Positions 16,430 through 27,582 are shown, numbered from the stretch's first letter. The stretch is 64,000 bases of DNA from Caulobacter sp. (GCA_030680355.1 JAUXVF010000018.1:1-64000); one strand, 5' to 3'. The notes: generated from the sequence alone by a model not told the origin. Numbers and translations: made by a program.

Positions 16430-17701
16430 ATGTTCCGATCCCTCGCCGCCCGCGTGCTGCTGGCCCTGGTCGCCGGCCTGGCGGCGGGCGCGGCCTGCCA
16501 TGCCATCGATAACACCGAACTCATATCGGCGGCCGGGATCGTCGAGGCGCTCGGCGGCCTGTGGCTGAACCTGCTGCGCATGACCATCGTGCCGCTGGTC
16601 TTCTGCCTGCTGGTCACCGGCATCGTGCGGGTCGCCGACGCGGCGGCGACCGGACGGCTGGCGGCGCGGGCCATTCTGCTGTTCTCGGCCGGGATGCTGA
16701 TCGCCGCCGTCTATGGCACTCTGGCGACCCAGGGCGCGCTGGCCCTGTGGCCGGTGGACCCGACCGCCGCCGCTGCTCTGCGGGCCGGCGCCGGGGGCGT
16801 GAATCTCGCCGATGTTCCGGTTCCCGGCCTGGCCGACTGGCTCAAGACCATCGCCCCGTCTAATCCGATCCAGGCCGCCGCCGAGAGCGCCATGCTGCCG
16901 CTGGTGGTGTTCGGCATGTTCTTCGGACTGGCCGCCACCCGGCTGACGGCGGCGCGCCGGACCGTGATCATCGAACTGTTCAGCGCGGTGGCCGACACCA
17001 TGATCGTCATCGTCCGCTGGGTGCTGTGGGCCGCGCCGCTGGGGGTCTTCGCCCTGAGCCTGGGCGTCGGGCTGCGGGCCGGACTGTCGGCGGTCGGGGC
17101 GATCGCCCAGTATGTGGTCATCGTCTCGCTGATCACCGCCAGCATCGCCATCCTGCCCTACGTGGTGGTGGCCCTGAGGCGCGGCGTGTCGCTGAGCGCC
17201 TTCGCCCGCGCCGCCCTGCCGGTTCAGGCGCTGGCCTTCAGCACCCAGTCGTCGCTGGCCTGTCTGCCGGCCATGCTGGAGCGCGCCCAGGACGATCTGC
17301 ATATCCCGCCCAGGGTCACCGGCCTAGTGCTGCCGCTGGCGGTGGCGGTGTTCCGTCTGACCGGGCCGGTGGCCAACCTCGGGGTGGCCTATTTCATCGC
17401 CCATCTGTACGGCATCCAGCCGGGCCTGCCGCAGATGATCGGGGCGATCGCCGTGGCCTTCACCATCAGCGTCGGCTCGGTCGGCCTGCCCGGCCAGGTG
17501 TCCTTCCTGGCCAGTATGGTGCCGATCTGCATCGCCCTGGGCGTGCCCATCGACCTGCTGCCGATCCTTCTGGCCGTCGAGGTGATCCCCGACATCTTCC
17601 GGACGATGGGCAATGTCACCGGCGACCTTGGCGCGGCGGCGGTGCTGCACCGACCCGGCGATGACGTCGAGGTTATTGACCCGGTTTCCGCGCCCGCCTA
17701 G
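16430..17701 (+). CDS. Dicarboxylate/amino acid:cation symporter (DAACS family)
   Basis: The 423-residue protein is a GltP/DctA-type secondary transporter. It starts at ATG 16430 with TTGGAGA upstream. Family marks in order: GLWLNLLRMTIVPLVFCLLVTG near residue 43, the serine-rich reentrant loop (QALAFSTQSSLACLPAML, about 265-282), and LTGPVANLGVAYFIA (about 305-319), which corresponds to the cation-binding NMDG-like motif of helix 7 but with altered residues. The second reentrant loop is SVGSVGLPGQVSFLASM. It should import acidic amino acids or C4-dicarboxylates with Na+ or H+; the substrate is not assigned. Confidence 0.9.
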   Translation: MFRSLAARVLLALVAGLAAGAACHAIDNTELISAAGIVEALGGLWLNLLRMTIVPLVFCLLVTGIVRVADAAATGRLAARAILLFSAGMLIAAVYGTLATQGALALWPVDPTAAAALRAGAGGVNLADVPVPGLADWLKTIAPSNPIQAAAESAMLPLVVFGMFFGLAATRLTAARRTVIIELFSAVADTMIVIVRWVLWAAPLGVFALSLGVGLRAGLSAVGAIAQYVVIVSLITASIAILPYVVVALRRGVSLSAFARAALPVQALAFSTQSSLACLPAMLERAQDDLHIPPRVTGLVLPLAVAVFRLTGPVANLGVAYFIAHLYGIQPGLPQMIGAIAVAFTISVGSVGLPGQVSFLASMVPICIALGVPIDLLPILLAVEVIPDIFRTMGNVTGDLGAAAVLHRPGDDVEVIDPVSAPA

Positions 17702-17726
17702 CGCACTGCCAGTGCGGCGGCAGGGC

Positions 17727-18119
17727 TCAGATCAGGCCGATCGGCCCGGCCAGTAGCAGGCCCCCGGCCGCCAACAGGGTCGCGAAGGTCAGCACCGCGC
17801 CGAGCGCCCGGGCGACCATGACGTTGGTGATCAGACCAAAGGCGTGCAGCAGTCGTCCCGCGGCCAGTCCCGCGGCCAGGCCGCTGACGACAGCCTGCGG
17901 CTGACCCGCCAGTTCCGCCAGGCCGATGGCGATCAGGGCGATCGGCGTATATTCGATGAAATTGGCCTGGGCCCGGATCAGCCTGTTGAAAGCCTGATCA
18001 CCGCCGTCGCCGGCGCCGAGCCTGAGCTTTCGCCGCCGCAACGCGATCGGCAGGCTGAGCGTCACCAGCATGATCGCCGCGGCGCCGGTCAGAATGGATG
18101 TAATGGGCAGTTCCAGCAT
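17727..18119 (-). CDS. MAPEG-family membrane protein
   Basis: This 130-residue protein has four predicted membrane helices, the size and topology of bacterial MAPEG proteins (membrane-associated proteins in eicosanoid and glutathione metabolism). The loop GDGGDQAFNRLIRAQANFIEYTPIALIAIGLAEL (about 37-70) holds the typical RxQxNxxEYxP signature of the glutathione-binding region. Bacterial members are presumed glutathione transferases or peroxidases of the inner membrane. It stands alone, convergent with the symporter gene and divergent from the tRNA synthetase gene. Confidence 0.92.
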   Translation of the reverse strand: MLELPITSILTGAAAIMLVTLSLPIALRRRKLRLGAGDGGDQAFNRLIRAQANFIEYTPIALIAIGLAELAGQPQAVVSGLAAGLAAGRLLHAFGLITNVMVARALGAVLTFATLLAAGGLLLAGPIGLI

Positions 18120-18242
18120 ATCTTTGTCCCCCCGGATCAGATGCTGGAAGTCTGAACCCGTTGGCTGGAAATTGCACGCCTTGCAGGCGAGTTGATCGCG
18201 GCTCCATTGACCCGGCGGCCATTTCTCCTACAACGCCGAACC

Positions 18243-19928
18243 ATGTTTGAAGGCCTTTCCCATACCGCCCGCGAAGCCAAAGCCTGGCCGTTCGAGCAGG
18301 CGCGCAATCTGCTGGCCCGGGTCCTGCGCCTGCGGCTGAGCGACGCCGAGCGCGACCTGGCTTCGGTGCTGATCAATTCCGGCAAGGCCGATGAGGCGTT
18401 CAGGACCTTCGAAGCCCTGCAGCGCCCGGTGGTGCTGGAAACCGGCTACGGTCCGTCAGGCCTGCCGCATATGGGCACCTTCGGCGAAGTGGCTCGCACG
18501 ACGATGGTGCGGATGGCCTTCCGCGCCCTGGTCGACGACGCCATCCCGACCCGGCTGATCTCGTTCAGCGACGACATGGACGGCCTGCGCAAGGTTCCGC
18601 CCAACGTCCCCAACGGCGAACTGCTGCTGCAGGATCTCGACAAGCCCCTGACCGTGGTCCGCGACCCGTTCGGCGAGCATGAGAGCTTCGGCCATCACAA
18701 TAACGCCCGGCTGCGCGCCTTCCTTGACGGTTTCGGCTTCGACTATGAGTTCGTGTCGTCGACCGACTGCTATCGCGGCGGCCGGTTCGACGCGACGCTG
18801 CTGACCGCGCTGGAGCGGTTCGACGCCATCCAGAAGATCATGCTGCCGAGCCTCGGCGAAGAGCGGCGGGCCACCTATTCGCCGTTCCTGCCGATCAGCC
18901 CCAAGACGGGCAAGGTGCTGCAGGTTCCCACCCTCGAGCGCAACCTCGAGCGGGGCGCCATCACCTTCCGTGACGAGGATGGCGAACTGACCGAGGTGCT
19001 GGTCACCGGCGGCGGCGTGAAGATGCAGTGGCGGCCGGACTGGGCCATGCGCTGGACGGCGCTGGGCGTCGACTACGAGATGAGCGGCAAGGACCTGATC
19101 GACAGCGTCCGTCTCTCCAACCAGGTCTGCAAGGTGCTCGGCGGAACGCCGCCGGAGGGGTTCAACTACGAGCTCTTCATGGACGAGAACAACCAGAAGA
19201 TCTCCAAGACCAAGGGCAACGGCCTGACCATGGACGAGTGGCTGCGCTACGGCGCGCCCGAGAGCCTGGCCTACTACATGTTCCAGTCGCCGAAATCGGC
19301 CAAGAAGCTCTATTTCGACGTCATCCCCAAGGCCACCGACGAGTATCTGCAGCAGCTCGACGCCTTCAACCGCAAGCGGGCCGAGGGCGGCAACGCGCCG
19401 GACCTCAACAACCCCGCCTGGCACGTGCACATGGGCCAGCCGCCGGAGACCGGGTCGCCGGTCTCGTTCTCGCTGATGCTGAACCTGGTCTCGGCCGGCA
19501 ACGCCTCGGACCGCGACGTCCTGTGGGGCTTCCTGACCCGCTACATTCCCGGCGCGACGCCGGAAAGCGAACCGCTGCTCGACCGGCTGGTCGGCTATGC
19601 GATGAACTATTACGAGGACTTCGTGGCGCCGACCAAGGCGTTCCGGGCGGCGACCGACCAGGAACGGGCGGCGATGGAAGACCTGCTGACCCGCTTCCGG
19701 GCCCTGCCGGCCGGCTGTCAGGACGCCGAGCTGATCCAGTACGAAGTCTACGAGGCCGGCAAGGCGCATGGGTTCGACCCGCTGCGCGCCTGGTTCCAGG
19801 GGCTCTATGAGGTGTTGCTGGGCCAGAGCCAGGGGCCACGCTTCGGCTCGTTCGCGGCCATCTTCGGTCTCGACAGAACCATCGCCCTGATCGAGGACGG
19901 CCTGGCCGGCAAACTGATGGCCGACTGA
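18243..19928 (+). CDS. lysK: Class I lysyl-tRNA synthetase
   Basis: The 561-residue protein charges tRNA-Lys. It is the class I form, with a HIGH-like motif inside [14 protein letters not shown] (about residues 70-83) and a KMSKS-like [11 protein letters not shown] (about 319-329) in a Rossmann fold; the class II lysS motifs are absent. The C-terminal alpha-helical anticodon-binding region follows. ATG 18243 is chosen because the family N-terminus ([19 protein letters not shown]) begins at once. Class I LysRS is widespread in alphaproteobacteria, so it need not mean recent transfer. Confidence 0.95.
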   Translation: MFEGLSHTAREAKAWPFEQARNLLARVLRLRLSDAERDLASVLINSGKADEAFRTFEALQRPVVLETGYGPSGLPHMGTFGEVARTTMVRMAFRALVDDAIPTRLISFSDDMDGLRKVPPNVPNGELLLQDLDKPLTVVRDPFGEHESFGHHNNARLRAFLDGFGFDYEFVSSTDCYRGGRFDATLLTALERFDAIQKIMLPSLGEERRATYSPFLPISPKTGKVLQVPTLERNLERGAITFRDEDGELTEVLVTGGGVKMQWRPDWAMRWTALGVDYEMSGKDLIDSVRLSNQVCKVLGGTPPEGFNYELFMDENNQKISKTKGNGLTMDEWLRYGAPESLAYYMFQSPKSAKKLYFDVIPKATDEYLQQLDAFNRKRAEGGNAPDLNNPAWHVHMGQPPETGSPVSFSLMLNLVSAGNASDRDVLWGFLTRYIPGATPESEPLLDRLVGYAMNYYEDFVAPTKAFRAATDQERAAMEDLLTRFRALPAGCQDAELIQYEVYEAGKAHGFDPLRAWFQGLYEVLLGQSQGPRFGSFAAIFGLDRTIALIEDGLAGKLMAD

Positions 19929-19931
19929 CGG

Positions 19932-20573
19932 CTACTGGCTGGCCCAGAGGATGCGGGCGATCCAGGCGACGTCCTTCCGTTCGAGGGTCCGTCCGGGGTA
20001 GTCGGGATTGAGCGACTTGAGCTCGATTGCCTTGCCGGTGATGCGCGCCAGTTCCTTGGCCATCACTTCCCCCTGCGTGGTCTTGACCACCACCCGGTCG
20101 CCGCGGCGCGGCTCGGCGCCGGCGGGATCGACGACGATGCGGTCGCCTTCGCGGTAGACCGGAGCCATGGAATCGCCGCTGATCTCCAGCGCATAGACCC
20201 CCTCGCGGGCCAGGCCGGGGAAATCGATCTCGTCCCAGCCCTGGCCGACGGGGAAGCCGGCGTCGTCGAAGAAGCCGTCATCGCCGGCCTGGGCGAACCC
20301 GATCAGAGGCACGCCCCGCGGCGCGCCGCCACCGCCTTCGGCGAGGGCGGCGAACTCGGCGAAAGACACCCCTGTCGCATCCAGCACCTTGGACAGGCTT
20401 TCGGTCGACGGCCATCGCGGGCGGGCGTCGGCGTCGTTCGAGGTGCGTTTGGAGCGGTTGAAACTGGTTGGATCGAGGCCCGCGACCTTGGCCAGCGCTG
20501 ACGCGGTCATGTCAAACCGCGCGGCCAGCAGGTCGATGGCGTTCCAGATCTGGGCGTGGGATGGGCGGGCCAT
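19932..20573 (-). CDS. XRE-type repressor with S24 (LexA/CI-like) self-cleavage domain
   Basis: The 213-residue protein combines a helix-turn-helix (about 10-75, with TASALAKVAGLDPTSFNRSKR as the recognition part) and a C-terminal S24 peptidase domain. Catalytic Ser135 lies in ISGDSMAP, and Lys173 in GEVMAKEL. The scissile Ala-Gly (96-97, in GFAQAGDDG) is present, so RecA- or stress-induced self-cleavage is possible. It resembles prophage repressors, yet no phage genes surround it. The 37-base gap upstream is AT-rich and probably holds its own promoter and operator. ATG 20573 is chosen at the start of the conserved region. Confidence 0.87.
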   Translation of the reverse strand: MARPSHAQIWNAIDLLAARFDMTASALAKVAGLDPTSFNRSKRTSNDADARPRWPSTESLSKVLDATGVSFAEFAALAEGGGGAPRGVPLIGFAQAGDDGFFDDAGFPVGQGWDEIDFPGLAREGVYALEISGDSMAPVYREGDRIVVDPAGAEPRRGDRVVVKTTQGEVMAKELARITGKAIELKSLNPDYPGRTLERKDVAWIARILWASQ

Positions 20574-20610
20574 GGAAAGGAAAATAATCCATAACACTAG
20601 GAAAGTAAAT
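20574..20610 (-). promoter_or_regulatory. AT-rich leader of the S24 repressor gene
   Basis: This short gap is far richer in A and T than its surroundings. On the minus strand it reads TTTACTTTCC...TTATGGATTATTTT up to the ATG, a plausible promoter and autoregulatory operator. No clear dyad could be fixed by eye. Confidence 0.35.
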
Positions 20611-21039
20611 CTATTCCCGGGCGGTCTTCGGAGGAAACCAGGCCCCAATCGCCAGGGCGGCCACGGCGCCGAAGGCCATAACCGCGAGCAGGGTTAGATG
20701 CAGCCGGACATCCAGGTCGGCCTCCACCCATTTGGCGATGTCGCCGGCCAGGGCCAGCAGCTGAAAGCCGCAGGCGTAGACTGGCCAAGGCCGCGGCGAT
20801 CGCCAAGCCAGGTTTGCGAGGCCTGCCAGCACTGTCGCGTCGATAATTGGTAGCCAGAGGCCGGGCGAAGGAGACCCTGACAGGGCCTGGGCGCCCAGGG
20901 ACGTGACCCAGGCGGCGGAGAACAGGGCGGCGCCCCGCCGCTCGACCGGCCCGCCCCGGACCAGGGCGCCGATGACCGCCACAGCCAGAAGCAGGCCGAA
21001 AGCCAACAAGGTCGATGCTTCAATCGACAGCAAACGCAT
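20611..21039 (-). CDS. Small four-helix membrane protein of unknown function
   Basis: The 142-residue product has four hydrophobic helices (about residues 8-28, 38-52, 60-78 and 110-130), short loops and a basic cytoplasmic-looking PPKTARE end. The segment PWPVYACGFQLLALAGDIAKWVEADLD between helices 3 and 4 is amphipathic. I do not recognise a named family. The gene start overlaps the end of the upstream small gene by 20 bases, so the two are likely translated together. Confidence 0.7.
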   Translation of the reverse strand: MRLLSIEASTLLAFGLLLAVAVIGALVRGGPVERRGAALFSAAWVTSLGAQALSGSPSPGLWLPIIDATVLAGLANLAWRSPRPWPVYACGFQLLALAGDIAKWVEADLDVRLHLTLLAVMAFGAVAALAIGAWFPPKTARE

Positions 21040-21346
21040 CAGACCGCGCGGCCGGAGGTTTGACGAGCGGTCCAAAGCCCAGGTCAGGCAGCCCCAGGCT
21101 GAGGCGCAACCCGTCCAGTTCGCCATGGAGTCTGGCGATTTCCCGCTGGGCGACGCCAAGGGCTTCCACTGTGGCGGTGGCGCGGCGAAGGACAGGTTCC
21201 CCCGTCCCTATCGGCAACCCCAACTGACGGCGCGCCGCGACCAATCTGCGCATCAGCCCAGCGGCTTTCGCCAGGGCGACGTCCACCGCGCCTTCAGCGT
21301 CAAAAAGGTCCTCGGCTATTACCGAGGCGATCGAGCGTCTGTCCAT
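21020..21346 (-). CDS. Small soluble hypothetical protein
   Basis: This 108-residue protein is mostly helical. It has an N-terminal helix (MDRRSIASVIAEDLFDAEGAVD), a basic helix around LMRRLVAARRQLG, and a long heptad-like helix (ATATVEALGVAQREIARLHGELDGLRL, about 56-82) that could form a coiled coil. The last 20 residues are Pro/Ala-rich. No known domain is recognised. It overlaps the membrane-protein gene by 20 bases; the pair may encode a soluble-plus-membrane complex. Confidence 0.65.
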   Translation of the reverse strand: MDRRSIASVIAEDLFDAEGAVDVALAKAAGLMRRLVAARRQLGLPIGTGEPVLRRATATVEALGVAQREIARLHGELDGLRLSLGLPDLGFGPLVKPPAARSDAFAVD

Positions 21347-21438
21347 TCCAGCACCCTTAATGCGGCTGGAACAAAATCACGCCGGAGGCGAAAATACAAG
21401 GATACAATCTATGGTAAATACTCCATGCGCCGCGAGCC

Positions 21439-21454
21439 TTGACGTTGACGTAAA
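21439..21454 (+). promoter_or_regulatory. MerR-type palindromic operator
   Basis: TTGACGT-TG-ACGTAAA is a near-perfect 16-bp inverted repeat ending 46 bases before the MerR ATG. Its form resembles LiuR-type operators as I recall them. Two related copies lie between the thiolase and amidohydrolase genes (32229-32244 and 32270-32285). Confidence 0.6.
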
Positions 21455-21499
21455 GGGCATATAGATTTGACGGATAAATCGGAGGCACGGGAGGAAACA

Positions 21500-21982
21500 A
21501 TGCCAACCGAACTGCGGCGCCCTGAGCGCACCTTCTCGATTCGCCAGCTCTGCACCGAATTCAAGGCCACGCCCCGGGCGTTGCGCTTCTATGAGGACAA
21601 GGGCCTTCTCACACCCGCTCGCGACGGCATGAACCGGGTCTATTCCTACAAGGATCGCGCCCGGCTGATCCTGATCCTGCGCGGCAAGCGGGTCGGGCTG
21701 TCGCTGCAGGAGATCCGGGAGATCCTCGAGCTGTATGGCGAAGAGGACGAGGTCATGGTCCAGAACGCCCATTCCCTCAAAAAATTCCGCGAGAAGATCG
21801 TCGATCTCGAGCAGCAGCGCGAGGATATCGACGGCGCCATCAGCGAACTCCGCACCGCTTGCGAACGCCTCGAAAAGCATCTGGCCGACAAACGGCCGGA
21901 CCTGCTGCCGAAGGCGGCCGACTATGATCAGATGCTGCGTGCGCGCCTCGACGGCCACGCCGAACCGGTCGCCGCCAAATAG
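21500..21982 (+). CDS. MerR-family transcriptional regulator of acyl-CoA catabolism
   Basis: This 160-residue regulator starts at ATG 21500, with GGGAGGAAAC just before it. It has the MerR winged helix (FSIRQLCTEFKATPRALRFYEDKGLLTPARDGMNRVYSYKDRARL, about 12-58) and a dimerisation coiled coil (about 85-135). There is no cysteine cluster, so it is not a metal sensor. The 40-base gap to the acyl-CoA dehydrogenase gene and the operator in front suggest it controls itself and the downstream dehydrogenases, as LiuR does for branched-chain acid breakdown. The effector is probably an acyl-CoA, by analogy. Confidence 0.88.
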   Translation: MPTELRRPERTFSIRQLCTEFKATPRALRFYEDKGLLTPARDGMNRVYSYKDRARLILILRGKRVGLSLQEIREILELYGEEDEVMVQNAHSLKKFREKIVDLEQQREDIDGAISELRTACERLEKHLADKRPDLLPKAADYDQMLRARLDGHAEPVAAK

Positions 21983-22022
21983 GCTGACCGCCTGACCAGA
22001 ACCTAGAACCAACGGAGCGCCC

Positions 22023-23812
<1,790 letters not shown>

Positions 23813-23813
<1 letters not shown>

Positions 23814-24976
23814 TGGCGGCGCTCAACCTCGACCGTCCCGCGTTCCTGGCCGAGGAAGACATTGTCATCTTCGAGGACGCGGTCAGCCGTTTCTTTGAGG
23901 AAAAGGCCCCCGAATCCCGCGTCGCCCAATGGCGTGAGGCCGGCGTGGTCGAGCGCGCCTTCTGGACGGAATCGGCCGAGGCGGGTCTCTCCTGTCTGGG
24001 CATTCCCGAAGAATACGGCGGCATGGGCGGCGACTATCGCCATGAGGTGATCCTCATGGAACAGCTGGGCGCCAAGGGCGTCGATGGCTTCGGCCTGTCG
24101 CTGCACAACGCCATCGTCGCGCCCTACATCCTGCTGTGCGGCACCGAGGAGCAGAAACAACGCTGGCTGCCGAAGATGGCCAGCTGCGAACTGGTCAGCG
24201 CCATCGCCATGACCGAGCCGGGCGCCGGGTCGGACCTGCAGGGCATCAAGACCACCGCCCGGCTGGACGGCGACGAGTACGTCATCAACGGCTCCAAGAC
24301 CTTCATCACCAACGGCCAGACGGCCAACCTGGTTATCGTCGTCTGCAAGACTGACACGACCCAGGGCGCCCGCGGCACCTCGCTGCTGGTGGTCGAGACC
24401 GACAAGGTCCAGGGCTTTGAGCGCGGTCGTAATCTCGACAAGCTGGGTCAGGAGGCGGCCGACACCTCGGAGCTGTTCTTCAACGAGGTTCGGGTCCCGG
24501 CCGCCAACCTGCTGGGCGGCAGCGAAGGCCAGGGCTTCTTCCAGCTGATGGGCCAGCTGCCCCAGGAGCGGCTCAACATCGCCGTCCAGGCCATCGCCAC
24601 CATCGAACGCGCTCTGTCCCTGACCATCGACTACGTCAAGGACCGCCAGGCCTTCGGCAAGAAGATCATCGACTTCCAGAACACCCAGTTCGAGCTGGCC
24701 GAGTGCAAGACCGAGGCGACGATCGGCCGGGTGTTCGTCAACCACTGCATCGAGCAGCATCTGGCCGGCAAGCTCGACGCCGCCACCGCCTCGATGGCCA
24801 AATACTGGCTGACCGATCTCGAGAACAAGATTATCGACCGCTGCCTGCAGCTGTTCGGCGGCTTCGGCTACATGGCCGAATATCCCATCGCCCGCATGTA
24901 TCGCGACAGCCGGGTGCAGCGAATCTACGGCGGCACCAACGAGATCATGAAGGTGCTGATCGCAAGGACGCTCTGA
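23813..24976 (+). CDS. Acyl-CoA dehydrogenase (long/branched-chain type)
   Basis: This 387-residue dehydrogenase has the FAD signatures AIAMTEPGAGSDLQGIKTTA (about 125-144) and QLFGGFGYMAEYPIARMYRDSRVQRIYGGTNEIMKVLI near the end. The terminal motif has Gly where medium-chain enzymes have the catalytic Glu, as in the long-chain and isovaleryl-type groups, whose base lies elsewhere. The enzyme is therefore likely active on long-chain or branched acyl-CoA. It overlaps both neighbours at TGATG junctions, so the dehydrogenases and the OsmC gene form one operon. Confidence 0.93.
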
Positions 24977-25449
24977 TGGCCCGCCACACCGCCACCATCG
25001 ACTGGTCGGGCAAGCCCGGCGAGGACTTCGCCATCGGCCACTACAGCCGCGCCCATGATCTGATCTTCGATGGCGGCCTCACGGTGCCCGGTTCGGCGTC
25101 TCCGTCGATCGTCCGGGCGCCCTGGTCGGTCGAGCCGGCGGCGGACCCGGAAGAGATGCTGATCGCGGCTCTGTCGTCCTGTCACATGCTGACGTTCCTG
25201 GACAAGGCGCGCCACGCCGGTTTCGTGGTCGCCAGCTACCGTGACGAGGCCGAGGGGGTCATGGGCAAGGTCGGCGAAGGCCGCTACGCGGTGACTAAAG
25301 TCACCCTGCGTCCCCATATCGTCTTCGAGGGCCGCCAGCCGACACCGCAGGAGCTCGACGCCTTGCATCACGCCTCTCACGACGACTGCTTTATCGCCAA
25401 CTCGGTCAAGGCCGAGGTGGTCATCGCCGCGCCCGTTTCCGCCTCCTGA
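24976..25449 (+). CDS. OsmC-family peroxiredoxin-like protein
   Basis: The 157-residue protein has the OsmC/Ohr fold: the first catalytic cysteine lies in ALSSCHMLTFLDKARHAG (Cys58 or near) and the second in HHASHDDCFIANSVKAEV. Both active cysteines of the peroxidase mechanism are present. OsmC proteins reduce organic or fatty-acid hydroperoxides. Coupling to two acyl-CoA dehydrogenase genes (TGATG overlap) fits the removal of oxidised lipid by-products. Confidence 0.9.
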   Translation: MARHTATIDWSGKPGEDFAIGHYSRAHDLIFDGGLTVPGSASPSIVRAPWSVEPAADPEEMLIAALSSCHMLTFLDKARHAGFVVASYRDEAEGVMGKVGEGRYAVTKVTLRPHIVFEGRQPTPQELDALHHASHDDCFIANSVKAEVVIAAPVSAS

Positions 25450-25450
25450 A

Positions 25451-25662
25451 GAGGACGCCACCACGGCCGCCGCCTCTATCAACGCCACCGTTCGAACGCC
25501 CCGCGGCAAGACCAAGAAGGACGGCTCCCTGCAGAGATGACCGACCTGATCGCCACCCCCTACGGCTTCAGCCGCGACGACGTCGGCGCCTACGCTGTCG
25601 AGAGCCAGAAATGCGCCGCTCGCGCCTGGGCCGGGGCTTCGCGCCCTGGACCGACGGCCTGA
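25451..25662 (+). pseudogene. Thiolase (acetyl-CoA acyltransferase) remnant
   Basis: Two in-frame pieces resemble a thiolase. The first (25475-25540) encodes ...ATVRTPRGKTKKDGSLQ and a stop, matching the conserved N-terminal start of FadA/AtoB enzymes. The second opens at ATG 25537 and reads MTDLIATPYGFSRDDVGAYAVES, which matches the loop near thiolase residues 165-190, then drifts out of frame to a stop at 25662. Everything between, including the active cysteine, and all of the C-terminal half are missing. The family match is recalled, not computed. Position next to a beta-oxidation operon supports it as a decayed third gene. Confidence 0.75.
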
Positions 25663-25815
25663 TCAGCCTGATTGGCTGTGCAACAACGGCGAAAAGAGGC
25701 GGCCGGTCGCCCGTCGGGTCCCTTTACTCGCCGTTAACCCTCTGAAAAATCGACGTTCTTTCACTGAGTCTTAGGGACGGCCGTTGCATCGTCCCCGGGA
25801 GATCGGGGAGACGAC
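25663..25815 (+). promoter_or_regulatory. Intergenic region before the hybrid kinase gene
   Basis: Nothing coding is seen. A 6-bp dyad (GGGACG 25774-25779, CGTCCC 25790-25795) lies just before the GGGGAG Shine-Dalgarno of the kinase gene, and a CGTTAACCC half-motif lies near 25731. Confidence 0.3.
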
Positions 25816-27582
25816 GTGATTCAGATCAGCGAACAGACGGACAGGTTTGGCTTGGCGGAGTCAGCGGCGGCGCGTCGGCGCCATCTGACCGTCCGTCTCG
25901 GCACGGCCCTGCTTGTCGCGGCGGTCCTGAATTTCGCGCTCGGCTGGTGGATGGCCTGGATCTGGTCGGCGGCCTATGTCGGCTCGCAACTCCTCGAAGC
26001 CTGGGCGTCGCCCCGACTGCTCAGCAAGCCGCCGCAGACCCCGGGGGAGGCCGCCAATCTGGCCGTGGCGCTGTTTTTCCCCGGGTCCCTGGTTTTCGGC
26101 GGCCTGGCCGTGGCGCTGTGGATCGGCGTGCCTGACTATGGACCGGCCCTCGGCGTGGCGGTGATCGCCAGCGCCATGATCAATCTGATCGCCCTCAGTC
26201 GCGGTTCGCGTATCGCCTTCGCGGCGTCAGCGACGCCCTATGGGCTCTATCTGCTGGTCATGCCGATGCTGGACTACGGCCGCATCGCCGGTCCGGTCCT
26301 GACCGCGATGATGATGGCGGTGGGCGTGATCATGCTCAACATCATCGGCGCCTGGATCAGCACAGAGGAGGCGCGCCGCGGCCACCAGGCGGCAGCCGAG
26401 GAAGCCGAGCGCCGCCGGACCGAGGCGGAGGCCGCCGTTGAGGCCAAGTCCGCCTATCTGGCGGCCATCAGTCATGAACTGCGCACGCCGATCAGCGCCA
26501 TCCTGGCCGGCGCCGCTGAACTGGAACGCACCTCGCCCGGCGCCGGGCGCGCCCAGGCCCGCCTGATCGGCGGGGCCGGCAAGATGATGCAGACCCTGCT
26601 CGACGACCTCCTCGACCTGTCGAAGATCGAGGTTGGGCGCATGGAGGTCGAATCCCTGCCCTTTGATCTGAGGGCCATGGTCTGCGAAGTCGTGCGCATG
26701 TGGCGACCCCAAGCCCGCGGCAAGGGCCTGCGGCTGCGGATCGAAGGCGCCCGGCGCCTGCCTGCCTGGGTGCAGAGCGATCCCACGCGTATCCGCCAGG
26801 TGCTCAACAATCTGATTTCCAACGCCATCAAGTTCACCGCCACGGGCGCGGTGACCCTGAGGCTGTCGGCGACCCCGTCCGCCGATGGCGGCTACGTCCT
26901 CTGCCTGGCCGTGGCCGACACCGGGCCGGGCATGACGGCCGAGCAGATGACCCGCCTGTTCACGCCGTTCGATCAGCTCGAGGCTGGCACCGCGCGCAAG
27001 CACGGCGGCTCGGGTCTCGGCCTGGCCATCAGCCGCGAGCTGGCCCGACTGATGGGCGGTGATCTGACGGCGGCCAGCGAATCGGGGGAAGGCGCGGTTT
27101 TCGCGTTGAATCTGACCCTGCCCGCGACAGAGGCGCCGGCGGCGGCCCAAGCGCCCGAGGCCGTCGAGGCGCGGGTGCTGGTCGTCGACGATCACGCCGT
27201 CAACCGCCAGGCCATCAGTCTGGTGCTGGCGCCGCTGGGCATCGTGCCCGAAACTGCCGCCTCGGCCGAAGAGGGGCTGGCCCGCCTTGCGGACGAGGTT
27301 TTCGATGTCGTCCTGATGGATGTCTACATGCCCGACATGGATGGTCGGGAAGCCACCCGCCAGCTGCGCTCCCGGCCGGGCCCCAACCAGACCACGCCGG
27401 TCATCGCCATCACCGCCTCGGCCACGCCGCGGGACTGGGACGCCTGCCGTGCGGCCGGCATGGACGGCCATGTCGCCAAGCCCATCGAGCCGGCGCAGCT
27501 CTACGCCGCCCTGGAGAAGGCCCTGACCGAACCGCGGCCCCTCGAAGCTGTCGTCAGCCTTGTCGTCGCGAAGGCGGGCTGA
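25816..27582 (+). CDS. Membrane-bound hybrid sensor histidine kinase
   Basis: The 588-residue protein begins at GTG 25816 with GGGGAG upstream. About six hydrophobic segments fill residues 28-180, with no separate periplasmic sensor domain. A coiled coil (about 185-212) leads into the dimerisation helix with phospho-accepting His220 (SHELRTP). The ATPase domain has N-box NNLISNAIKF (331-340), G1 DTGPGMT (368-374) and G2 GGSGLGLAI (397-405). The receiver domain has the acidic pair Asp458/Asp459 and phospho-accepting Asp502 (LMDVYMPDMDG), then the KPI lysine. No response-regulator gene is adjacent. The 3' end overlaps the end of vsr by 29 bases. Confidence 0.93.
   Translation: MIQISEQTDRFGLAESAAARRRHLTVRLGTALLVAAVLNFALGWWMAWIWSAAYVGSQLLEAWASPRLLSKPPQTPGEAANLAVALFFPGSLVFGGLAVALWIGVPDYGPALGVAVIASAMINLIALSRGSRIAFAASATPYGLYLLVMPMLDYGRIAGPVLTAMMMAVGVIMLNIIGAWISTEEARRGHQAAAEEAERRRTEAEAAVEAKSAYLAAISHELRTPISAILAGAAELERTSPGAGRAQARLIGGAGKMMQTLLDDLLDLSKIEVGRMEVESLPFDLRAMVCEVVRMWRPQARGKGLRLRIEGARRLPAWVQSDPTRIRQVLNNLISNAIKFTATGAVTLRLSATPSADGGYVLCLAVADTGPGMTAEQMTRLFTPFDQLEAGTARKHGGSGLGLAISRELARLMGGDLTAASESGEGAVFALNLTLPATEAPAAAQAPEAVEARVLVVDDHAVNRQAISLVLAPLGIVPETAASAEEGLARLADEVFDVVLMDVYMPDMDGREATRQLRSRPGPNQTTPVIAITASATPRDWDACRAAGMDGHVAKPIEPAQLYAALEKALTEPRPLEAVVSLVVAKAG

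Noticed and set aside
18243..19928. Class I lysyl-tRNA synthetase as a recently acquired archaeal gene.
   Set aside because: The class I form is standard in alphaproteobacteria.
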